A stretch of 5,766 nucleotides of DNA from Bacteroidetes bacterium UBA4009. Lineage in GTDB: Bacteria > Bacteroidota > Bacteroidia > NS11-12g > UBA9320. The translations under genes and the position numbers were made by a program. The notes beneath the pieces were generated by a model, which worked only from the letters and a program-made list of their open reading frames with translations, had not been told where the DNA came from and made no database searches. The stretch covers positions 1 through 5,766 of the forward strand of contig DGBH01000130.1 of assembly GCA_002384205.1 (NCBI GenBank), written 5' to 3'. The first letter of the stretch is position 1. The number at the start of each line of letters is the position of its first letter. This document shows, in pieces, positions 1 to 5,766 of this stretch.

Positions 1-505
1 ATTCCTGGTATATCTGTAAAGCTTTGGGCCCAGCTCCGATTAACAGTGTCCTAAAGCCAAGCACACGATTCTTTATTTTATTGGCTATAATAGAGGAGAG
101 TGCAATTCGAAGTATAGATGTAGGCAAGAAATGCAACAGAAAGAGAACCGAAATACTTGTATAAAAACTGCGGTATTGTGATACCTCGTCATCTAATATA
201 AGTACGAAAAAGAGTATTAAAACCCCGATTACACTCACTATAAGAATTTGAAAAAATTCCATTAACCTACTCTTGCGATACACGTTTCTATACAAACCAA
301 TTAAGCTATATAATCCGATCCAGAACAATGGAACCGATAACATGCCTATATAAAGGTTAGTGTCGTTCCATACAAATTGCAAGTAGTATGGATTAAAATC
401 CCCATTAACAAAACACTTACGATATACAAAGAGCCCCCCCCATGCGCACATCGCGGCTAGAAAGTCAAGTAGACCGTATTTTAATATGAGTTTAGTCTTA
501 TTCAA
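1..505 (-). CDS. Exopolysaccharide polyprenyl glycosylphosphotransferase, N-terminal part (runs off left edge)
   Basis: This is the first 168 residues of a membrane sugar transferase of the WcaJ/PglC-like polyprenyl-phosphate family. Members move a sugar-1-phosphate from a nucleotide sugar to the lipid carrier at the inner membrane, the first step of exopolysaccharide or capsule repeat-unit assembly. Visible are four hydrophobic segments (about residues 10-28, 51-71, 86-104 and 114-136), a YRNVYRKSRLMEF motif after the second, and the start of the nucleotide/CoA-binding-like fold (LLIGAGPKALQIYQE, 154-168). The catalytic sugar-transferase domain would lie beyond the window. The TTG start at 505-503 overlaps the TGA of the preceding lipoprotein gene (TTGA), which suggests translational coupling. 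The next in-frame ATG (codon 19) lies inside the first membrane segment and is unlikely to be the start. Codons 22-24 contain a run of eight G. The family call is from recalled similarity; the sugar specificity cannot be read. Confidence 0.85.
   Translation of the reverse strand, partial: MNKTKLILKYGLLDFLAAMCAWGGLFVYRKCFVNGDFNPYYLQFVWNDTNLYIGMLSVPLFWIGLYSLIGLYRNVYRKSRLMEFFQILIVSVIGVLILFFVLILDDEVSQYRSFYTSISVLFLLHFLPTSILRIALSSIIANKIKNRVLGFRTLLIGAGPKALQIYQE
434..441 (-). repeat. G8 homopolymer inside the glycosylphosphotransferase gene
   Basis: Eight consecutive C on the plus strand are eight G in the coding strand, covering codons 22-24 (Trp-Gly-Gly) of the transferase in its first membrane segment. 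One extra G leads to a TAA stop six codons after the tract. One fewer leads to a TAG about 30 codons after it. Such tracts are prone to slippage, so this could be a contingency (on/off) site, although eight is near the lower limit for that behaviour. Confidence 0.5.
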
Positions 506-1425
506 TAATGAACCAATTTTACATTATCAATATAAATAAGTGGCGTTCCAGAAGTCGTATTGGTTTGTGCACGAATAAATGCTTTGAACTCAGCACCTGC
601 ATACTCTGGATTATTTACATCTTCTTTAAGACTTATATATGCTTTTTTCCACTGCATAATACCATCAGCATCTACAGTACTATAAAAATTTACAATAGGC
701 ACACTTGTAACTAAACTTCCCGTAAGAGGGTATATTCCTGTAACAAATTCAGTATTACACTTAAAATTCATCTCTAAGTATATTTCCTGTCCACTGCGAG
801 GGAGACTAAAAGATTCTACCGAACTATTTTCAAAAATTCGCAGCCCATTTGGGATGGCAACGCGACCACTATACTTATTAGTAGTACCGTTGTATTCAAA
901 CACCTCTGAAGCATTCCCTGTAATCTCCATCGTATCATAATTAGTGGAATTACCTGATCCTTGGAAACTTAAGGTATTATCTTCAAAATCTTCAATCCAT
1001 GGCATTTTTATATTTTCTCTGTACACCACTACCGGCTGAATGGTATCCACTTGTGCCGGGATAAAATTATGTTGGATATCATATGGTTTCAAAAAAGGAT
1101 AAGCCTCACGTTCATAGAAAAGGCCGTTCTTTCGAATACCTGTAATTATGGTAAGTTGCTTGGAGCCACTCTCAAGGATAGGTATAGTAGCTGGCAATTC
1201 AAAAACACCAATTAGTTTATTATTAGCATATACCCACGCATCTACAAAGTCATGCGAATTACTGCCAAAGTTTGTATTCTCTGTATCCAACACAAACTCC
1301 GAGATATAAATATACGATGGTATTTGCTCTTCTTTATCACATCCTGAAAAAAGAAGAACCAAAGAAGCCAAGCTTACCAGAAGTAAACTCAGTATTATGC
1401 GTTGGTTGTGAAATTGCGTTCTAAT
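502..1425 (-). CDS. Putative surface-exposed lipoprotein, function unknown
   Basis: I do not recognise a function. The protein has a type II signal peptide ending in LVLLFSG before a cysteine, followed by DKEEQ. This fits the K-(D/E)2 lipoprotein export signal described in Bacteroidota, so outer-surface display is likely. After it come a beta-rich domain of about 100 residues (DAWVYANNKLIGVFELPA region) and a second beta-rich domain beginning at WIEDFED and ending in IYIDNVKLVHY. The second part resembles carbohydrate-binding jelly-roll folds in pattern only. The first conventional start codon is TTG at 1371, but it leaves just ten residues before the cysteine and no charged n-region. The frame stays open upstream and encodes RTQFHNQRIILSLLLVSL, a normal signal peptide, so I place the start at ATT 1425 (307 residues); ATA at 1398 is an alternative. 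The gene overlaps the oxidoreductase upstream and the transferase downstream. The gene is well supported; the exact start is not. Confidence 0.8.
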   Translation of the reverse strand: MRTQFHNQRIILSLLLVSLASLVLLFSGCDKEEQIPSYIYISEFVLDTENTNFGSNSHDFVDAWVYANNKLIGVFELPATIPILESGSKQLTIITGIRKNGLFYEREAYPFLKPYDIQHNFIPAQVDTIQPVVVYRENIKMPWIEDFEDNTLSFQGSGNSTNYDTMEITGNASEVFEYNGTTNKYSGRVAIPNGLRIFENSSVESFSLPRSGQEIYLEMNFKCNTEFVTGIYPLTGSLVTSVPIVNFYSTVDADGIMQWKKAYISLKEDVNNPEYAGAEFKAFIRAQTNTTSGTPLIYIDNVKLVHY

Positions 1426-2330
1426 TGTTCTTTTATTTTATCCGTCACTGACTGGAGCTGCAAATATTGTGAAATACCTGAAATGGACTCTACATTATTT
1501 GTAATAGATTGGTAAAACGAATTTATTTCTTTTTGGAGGATAGCAATATAACCATCACTATCCTTTGCTTGACTGTAGGTTGTTTTTACGCCCCACTCTT
1601 CTCCCATTACTTCATCATCCCCTGTATTATTTTGAACATTAAGCGATTGTTTGATAAAATCAATGGAGCAATAAGTATTGTTTTGAAAAAACTTAGTTTG
1701 ATGTACTTCTTTATTAGAAATCTTGCTTGCTGATAGATTTGCCACGCAACCATTATAAAATTCTATACGTGTATTCACGACATCTGGATCTTTATGGTAA
1801 ACTCCAACAGCAGTAGAATATATAGACTTAACCTCACCTTGACATAACTTAAGCGCTACATCTATATCATGCAACATCAAGTCATCTATAACACTAAGTT
1901 GGGTAGATTTTTTATTAAACTTAACATAACGACTGCTTTCTAAAATACGAGGTGTAATAGTATACTTCTCTAAATCCTGATAAAAATCGTAAAAACGCTG
2001 CTTTAAGCCCACCTGAAAAACGGTACCTGCCTCATATGCATACATATCTAGTTTTCTAATATCACTTTTAGAACAAAGACTTATATTTTCTACATAAATA
2101 TGTTTACCATATTTTACCACTTGCGACAGAACATCATATGTACTTGATAGAATATCTAATACAACCATAGCGTCGACAAGAACTAATAAATCACTTAAAG
2201 AATCAAAAACTTCAATATCCCGAACTCCATAGATATCGTAGCCTCCAATAATTTCTACATTCTCATTTGCATTAAGATTCTGTAAAACCTTTGGTGACAA
2301 ATTACCAGTTCCTATAATTCCTATACGCAC
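1395..2330 (-). CDS. Gfo/Idh/MocA-family NAD(P)-dependent oxidoreductase, probable sugar dehydrogenase-like protein
   Basis: A 311-residue protein of the glucose-fructose oxidoreductase/inositol dehydrogenase/MocA family, whose members oxidise or reduce sugars and nucleotide sugars. The N-terminal Rossmann fold shows the dinucleotide motif GTGNLS (7-12). The C-terminal alpha/beta domain carries LMLHDIDVAL (151-160, with His154 and Asp157) and RIEFYNGCVANLSASKIS (188-205), which resembles a conserved oxidoreductase subgroup common in Bacteroidota. The usual EKP motif after the Rossmann fold reads ENI here (81-83), so the catalytic lysine is replaced by Asn82. The protein may therefore be inactive or use altered chemistry. 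The GTG start at 2330 puts the Rossmann strand MRIGIIG exactly at the N terminus, and the frame closes at a TAG just upstream. It is the first gene of a probable operon with the lipoprotein and the glycosylphosphotransferase, pointing to a role in surface polysaccharide sugar metabolism. The substrate is unknown. Confidence 0.85.
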   Translation of the reverse strand: MRIGIIGTGNLSPKVLQNLNANENVEIIGGYDIYGVRDIEVFDSLSDLLVLVDAMVVLDILSSTYDVLSQVVKYGKHIYVENISLCSKSDIRKLDMYAYEAGTVFQVGLKQRFYDFYQDLEKYTITPRILESSRYVKFNKKSTQLSVIDDLMLHDIDVALKLCQGEVKSIYSTAVGVYHKDPDVVNTRIEFYNGCVANLSASKISNKEVHQTKFFQNNTYCSIDFIKQSLNVQNNTGDDEVMGEEWGVKTTYSQAKDSDGYIAILQKEINSFYQSITNNVESISGISQYLQLQSVTDKIKEQLERNFTTNA

Positions 2331-2418
2331 TATTTTATCTTGTTTCGACTACGAAATAAGGTGTAATTTTTCATACGCTAAAAACAATGATATTTGTGGC
2401 GTATTAAAAACTAAACAC
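2331..2418. promoter_or_regulatory. Divergent intergenic region between oxidoreductase and pcm
   Basis: These 88 bases must hold the start regions of two divergent transcription units. I could not place a convincing Bacteroidota promoter (TTG at -33, TAnnTTTG at -7) on either strand. The nearest plus-strand match is GATATTTG at 2389-2396, with no good upstream partner. The region contains the inverted repeat listed separately. No Shine-Dalgarno sequence precedes either gene. Confidence 0.5.
2367..2410. repeat. Imperfect inverted repeat, possible operator or 5' leader hairpin
   Basis: Arms of 14 bases at 2367-2380 (TTTTTCATACGCTA) and 2397-2410 (TGGCGTATTAAAAA) are complementary at 12 positions, plus one G-T wobble and one mismatch, around a 16-base spacer. 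The T-rich left side and A-rich right side are the reverse of an intrinsic terminator. It ends eight bases before the pcm TTG start, so it could be a binding site for a dimeric regulator or a hairpin in the pcm leader. Confidence 0.45.
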
Positions 2419-3072
2419 TTGCTCACAGACTCTTACAAATTAAAAGGACAACGCACACAACTCGTAAACGAACTAAAAAAAATGGGAATTAATGCACAAA
2501 ATGTGCTACGGGCCATAGAAGCCGTTCCTCGTCATTTTTTCTTTCCAAAAGACTTTATAGACAAAGCCTATGAGAACATCGCCTTCCCTATAGATAATGG
2601 ACAAACTATCTCGCAACCGTATACTGTTGCACTTCAAACACAATTACTAGACATTAAGCCAGGTGACCGTGTTCTTGAAATCGGAACAGGATCTGGCTAC
2701 CAAGCCGCCATTCTAAAAGTACTTGGAGCTGAGGTCTTCACCATAGAAACCGTTGGCATATTATACAATAAGGCTAACGATTTATTTAGCAGACTAGGTC
2801 TACAGATACACACCACCTATGGCGACGGCTCATTAGGAATACCAAGTCTTGCTCCATTTGATAAAATAATACTAACCGCAGCAGCTCCTAAACTCTTAGA
2901 TAATCTTACGCAACAGCTCAAAATAAACGGAAAACTTGTAGCCCCTATAGGGACCATAGATGTCCAAAAAATGCTACTCGTAACCCGTGTTGGTGATAAT
3001 GAGTATCAACAAAGTAGTCATGGTAATTTTAGTTTTGTGCCACTTACAGGAATAAATGGTTGGTCGGTATAA
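2419..3072 (+). CDS. pcm: Protein-L-isoaspartate O-methyltransferase
   Basis: A complete 217-residue PIMT. It methylates the alpha-carboxyl of isoaspartyl residues in aged proteins using S-adenosylmethionine, starting their conversion back to aspartate in the cytoplasm. Family marks in order are VPRHFFFP (36-43), the isoaspartyl-binding loop QTISQPYTVA (62-71, with the conserved Ser65), SAM motif I VLEIGTGSGYQ (85-95), the acidic residue Glu110 ending the next strand, YGDGSLG (134-140), PFDKIILTAAAP (146-157), GKLVAPIG (171-178) and the C-terminal FSFVPLTG (204-211). Length is normal for the bacterial enzyme. TTG at 2419 was chosen because it gives the usual N-terminal length; the frame is open further upstream, but without ATG or GTG. 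The last 17 bases overlap the amidase gene, so the two are probably one transcript. There is no sign of damage. Confidence 0.95.
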   Translation: MLTDSYKLKGQRTQLVNELKKMGINAQNVLRAIEAVPRHFFFPKDFIDKAYENIAFPIDNGQTISQPYTVALQTQLLDIKPGDRVLEIGTGSGYQAAILKVLGAEVFTIETVGILYNKANDLFSRLGLQIHTTYGDGSLGIPSLAPFDKIILTAAAPKLLDNLTQQLKINGKLVAPIGTIDVQKMLLVTRVGDNEYQQSSHGNFSFVPLTGINGWSV

Positions 3073-4324
3073 AAAACAAATAATAAGTCTCACTCTAGTT
3101 TTAATTGCTGGCATTTGTAATGCCCAAGAATATCTTAAAGTACGAGCAAAACAAGGCGATGGTATTTCAGTACTACTTAATAGATATAATTTAGCAGCCT
3201 ATAAATGCAACGTTGATACATTCTTAGCTATTAATAATTTAAAAAGATCTGATCAACTACAACTAGCAAAGACCTATAAATTACCTATTAAAGTATATGA
3301 GTATAATAACTCCAGCATTAGAACAACCATCAAATTAAATGACTATAACCTAGCCATAGAAATACAGAAATTTAACGAAGAATTAAGTGAGAATGGACTT
3401 CGTGAATACGACTATAGAACAGATAAATCACTTTGGGTTCCCATTCACATTTTGTATTGTCCTAATTTAGACAGAGGTCAATCAGGAATCACAAAAGCAG
3501 CTTCTCTGCCTAGCAATGACGACAACACTGACCCTAACTTGACCGACCATCAAGAAAACACTGAACAACAAACAACTGCAGCATTACGTACTGATGTTTT
3601 CCCCATATTTGGAGCTAAATACCAAAGCACCCCTATATACACCAAGCGATTAGAAGGCCAGATATATTACCTCATAAGCGGGCACGGCGGCCCAGACCCA
3701 GGAGCTGTAGGTCATAAAGACGGTCATGATATTTGTGAAGATGAATATGCATATGACATTACGTTAAGATTTGCGCGTAACCTGCTGCAACATGGTGCAA
3801 CTGTTTATATCATTACTCGAGATGAAGATGGCATTCGTGATGACGAGTTCCTAGACGCAGATAAAGATGAAACAGTTTGGTTTAATCAAGACATACCTCT
3901 AAACCAAGTAAGACGACTTAAACAGCGTTCGTCTAAAATTAATGAACTTTATGAAAAGCACAAAAAAGAAGGAGCTACCATACAACGTTGTATTGAAATC
4001 CATATTGACAGCAGATATGTAGATCAAAAAGTAGATATATTTTTCTATTACTATCCGGGTAGTGAAACCGGTAAAGACTTCGCAATCGAGTTATACCAGA
4101 CTATCAAAGCAAAATACGAAGAGCACCAACCAGGCAGAGGTTATAAAGGCGTTGTAAAAAGCCGCGACCTACATACACTAAGAGAAACTAAACCTCCCGT
4201 AGTGTATATTGAACTTGGTAATATTACCAATGAGTTTGATCAAAAGAGACTCTTGATGGTAAATAACCGTCAAGCTATAGGAAACTGGTTAACTCAAGGA
4301 GTGCTTTCTAAATACGGATCGTAG
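3056..4324 (+). CDS. Secreted N-acetylmuramoyl-L-alanine amidase with LysM-like N-terminal domain
   Basis: A 422-residue zinc amidase (Amidase_3 family) that cuts the amide bond between N-acetylmuramic acid and the peptide stem of peptidoglycan in the periplasm. The N terminus is a signal peptide (RYKK, hydrophobic core, CNA before Gln24). Residues about 27-80 read as a divergent LysM-like peptidoglycan-binding module (GDGISVLLNRYNL ... LKRSDQLQLAKTYKLPI). Residues about 148-180 are an Asn/Asp/Thr/Gln-rich linker. The catalytic domain, about 202-420, has its zinc ligands and catalytic residues intact: His210 in SGHGGPDPGA, Glu228, His316 in IEIHID, and Glu386 in VVYIELGNITNE. An acidic stretch (about 256-280) lies between the TRD strand end and the helix before the second histidine. 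ATG at 3056 lies inside pcm and gives a good positively charged n-region, suggesting coupled translation. A role in cell separation or wall turnover is inferred from the family. Confidence 0.92.
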   Translation: MVGRYKKQIISLTLVLIAGICNAQEYLKVRAKQGDGISVLLNRYNLAAYKCNVDTFLAINNLKRSDQLQLAKTYKLPIKVYEYNNSSIRTTIKLNDYNLAIEIQKFNEELSENGLREYDYRTDKSLWVPIHILYCPNLDRGQSGITKAASLPSNDDNTDPNLTDHQENTEQQTTAALRTDVFPIFGAKYQSTPIYTKRLEGQIYYLISGHGGPDPGAVGHKDGHDICEDEYAYDITLRFARNLLQHGATVYIITRDEDGIRDDEFLDADKDETVWFNQDIPLNQVRRLKQRSSKINELYEKHKKEGATIQRCIEIHIDSRYVDQKVDIFFYYYPGSETGKDFAIELYQTIKAKYEEHQPGRGYKGVVKSRDLHTLRETKPPVVYIELGNITNEFDQKRLLMVNNRQAIGNWLTQGVLSKYGS

Positions 4325-4389
4325 CAGCGCTTGTCAACCGTACTATTTGAATAAGGTGTCTTTTTGATATAACTCTTGCGCAGAAATAA
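4325..4389. other. Convergent intergenic gap between amidase and lepA
   Basis: These 65 bases separate the 3' ends of two converging genes. I looked for a hairpin followed by a T run on either strand and found none that is convincing. The T5 run at 4361-4365 has no stem before it. The only notable element is the ten-base AATAAGGTGT at 4350-4359, which also occurs upstream of pcm. Confidence 0.5.
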
Positions 4390-5766
4390 TTAATCGATCT
4401 GCAACACGGCCATAAATGCGCTTTGTGGAATTTCAACATTACCTACTTGACGCATTCTTTTCTTACCTTTCTTTTGTTTTTCGAGCAGTTTTCGTTTACG
4501 TGAGATATCACCGCCATAACATTTAGCAGTTACGTCTTTACGCATCGCTCGAATGTTTTCTCTAGATATAACCTTTGTACCTATAGCAGCCTGAATAGGA
4601 ATTTCAAATTGGTGACGAGGTATTAGATCTCTCAGTTTTTCGCATATTCGCTTGCCAAAGTAGTACGCTTTATCCCTGTGTATCACCGCACTAAGTGCAT
4701 CCACTACTTTTGCATTTAAAAGTATATCTAGCTTTACCAAGTGTGACATTCTATAATCTATTGGGTGGTAATCAAAACTAGCATAACCACGGCTAATACT
4801 TTTTAGCTTGTCATAAAAGTCAAAAACAACCTCAGCCATTGGCATTTCAAACGATAGCTCTACCCTATTACTGGTTAAGTATACTTGATTTTTTAGAATA
4901 CCTCGTTTCTCTATACATAAAGACATAATCGCACCTACATAATCGCCCGCTGTAATTATTTGAGCACTGATGTATGGTTCTTCAATTCTATCTAAGTAAT
5001 TGGGATCTGGTAAATCTGTTGGATTATTGACAATAACAATAGTCTCACTGTCTTTTTTGAGATAAGCATGGTAACTAACGTTAGGAACAGTAGTTATTAC
5101 CGTCATACCAAACTCACGCTCTAATCTCTCTTGAATAATCTCCATATGAAGCATTCCTAAAAATCCGCAACGGAATCCAAAACCAAGGGCTGCCGAACTC
5201 TCTGGCTCAAAAACCAAACTTGCATCATTGAGTTGTAACTTACCCATAGAATCTCTGAGTTCTTCAAAATCTTCAGTATCTACTGGGTAAATCCCTGCAA
5301 AAACCATAGGTTTTACATCTTCAAAACCATCAATGGCTATTTTTGTAGGATTATTAGTAATGGTAATGGTATCTCCTACTTTTACTTCTTTGGCTTCCTT
5401 TATACTACAAATAATGTAACCCACATCTCCCGTTTTTACGGTTTGGCGAATCTCTTGGTTCAGTTTAAGTACCCCAATTTCTTCCGCATAATAAGAATTA
5501 CCCGTGTTCATAAACTTGATATGATCACGCTTATTTAGCTCACCATCCATAATTCGGTAGTAAGCAATAATCCCTCTAAAAGGATTAAACACAGAATCAA
5601 AAATAAGTGCTTTAAGTGGCGCCTTAGGATCTCCTTTGGGGGGCGGAATTCTGTCTAATATAGCAGTTAGTATATCTTCCACTCCTAAACCCGTTTTTCC
5701 ACTTGCGGGTATGATATCACCTCTATCGCACAATATCAGTTCTTCTATCTGGTCTTTCACCTCTTC
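4390..5766 (-). CDS. lepA: Elongation factor 4 (LepA), lacking the N-terminal part beyond the right edge
   Basis: The visible 458 residues are the C-terminal three quarters of the ribosome-binding translational GTPase LepA/EF4, which is usually near 600 residues. LepA acts on ribosomes in translation, with back-translocation and initiation or assembly roles proposed. Present are the end of the G domain with the G5 loop ([12 protein letters not shown]), domain II ([20 protein letters not shown]), domain III with the near-invariant [15 protein letters not shown], the EF-G-like domain V region ([25 protein letters not shown]), and the LepA-specific C-terminal domain ending in [20 protein letters not shown] and [13 protein letters not shown]. 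The motifs G1-G4 lie outside the window. The frame is open to the last base (Glu-Glu before the Val codon at 5760), so that GTG is internal and not a start. The reading is clean, with no frameshift. It is convergent with the amidase gene. Confidence 0.97.
   Translation of the reverse strand, partial: EEVKDQIEELILCDRGDIIPASGKTGLGVEDILTAILDRIPPPKGDPKAPLKALIFDSVFNPFRGIIAYYRIMDGELNKRDHIKFMNTGNSYYAEEIGVLKLNQEIRQTVKTGDVGYIICSIKEAKEVKVGDTITITNNPTKIAIDGFEDVKPMVFAGIYPVDTEDFEELRDSMGKLQLNDASLVFEPESSAALGFGFRCGFLGMLHMEIIQERLEREFGMTVITTVPNVSYHAYLKKDSETIVIVNNPTDLPDPNYLDRIEEPYISAQIITAGDYVGAIMSLCIEKRGILKNQVYLTSNRVELSFEMPMAEVVFDFYDKLKSISRGYASFDYHPIDYRMSHLVKLDILLNAKVVDALSAVIHRDKAYYFGKRICEKLRDLIPRHQFEIPIQAAIGTKVISRENIRAMRKDVTAKCYGGDISRKRKLLEKQKKGKKRMRQVGNVEIPQSAFMAVLQID

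Noticed and set aside
508..714. Plus-strand open frame of 68 codons
   Set aside because: It lies antisense within the lipoprotein gene, has no family features and looks like low-complexity shadow coding.
1509..1733. Plus-strand open frame of 74 codons
   Set aside because: It lies antisense within the well-supported oxidoreductase gene, and its hydrophobic stretches come from AT-rich complement sequence.
2367..2410. Inverted repeat read as an intrinsic terminator
   Set aside because: The T run is on the 5' side and the A run on the 3' side for both strands, the opposite of what termination needs. It is also upstream of both genes.
4325..4389. Bidirectional terminator between amidase and lepA
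   Set aside because: GCGC at 4327-4330 and 4377-4380 could pair, but the flanks do not extend the stem and no T run follows it on either strand.
5638..5643. Run of six G as another slippage site
   Set aside because: It encodes the conserved Pro-Pro-Pro of LepA (IPPPKGDP), so protein constraint explains it.
5758..5760. GTG as a start for lepA
   Set aside because: It is an internal valine codon. The frame is open to the window edge, and the LepA family has well over 100 residues before this point.

Overview
The window looks like chromosomal DNA from a member of the Flavobacteriaceae (Bacteroidota). The reasons are the AT-rich composition, the absence of clear Shine-Dalgarno sequences, a LepA sequence that reads as typical for this phylum, and a lipoprotein carrying a Bacteroidota-type surface export signal. 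No RNA genes, insertion sequences or CRISPR arrays were seen, and coding density is high.

Layout. From about 2330 down to 1, on the minus strand, are three closely linked genes. They are a Gfo/Idh/MocA-type NAD(P)-dependent oxidoreductase (GTG start, 2330), an unrecognised surface-type lipoprotein, and the N-terminal 168 residues of a polyprenyl glycosylphosphotransferase that starts exopolysaccharide or capsule repeat units (TTG start, runs off the left edge). The lipoprotein and transferase genes overlap by four bases (TTGA) and were probably co-transcribed with the oxidoreductase. An 88-bp divergent intergenic region with an imperfect inverted repeat follows. From 2419 to 4324, on the plus strand, are pcm (protein-L-isoaspartate O-methyltransferase) and a secreted N-acetylmuramoyl-L-alanine amidase, which overlap by 17 bp. 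A 65-bp convergent gap then separates these from lepA (elongation factor 4) on the minus strand, whose N-terminal third lies beyond the right edge.

How the genes fit together. The minus-strand trio is the left-hand, accessory-looking part and probably belongs to a surface polysaccharide locus continuing past position 1. The right-hand part is housekeeping: protein repair, peptidoglycan remodelling and translation.

The points most worth a second look are: a run of eight G inside the transferase gene, where either one-base slip truncates the protein; an oxidoreductase that has lost the usual EKP catalytic lysine; the uncharacterised surface lipoprotein encoded between sugar-metabolism enzymes; and a cluster of non-ATG starts, including a lipoprotein start that appears to lie upstream of the first conventional start codon.
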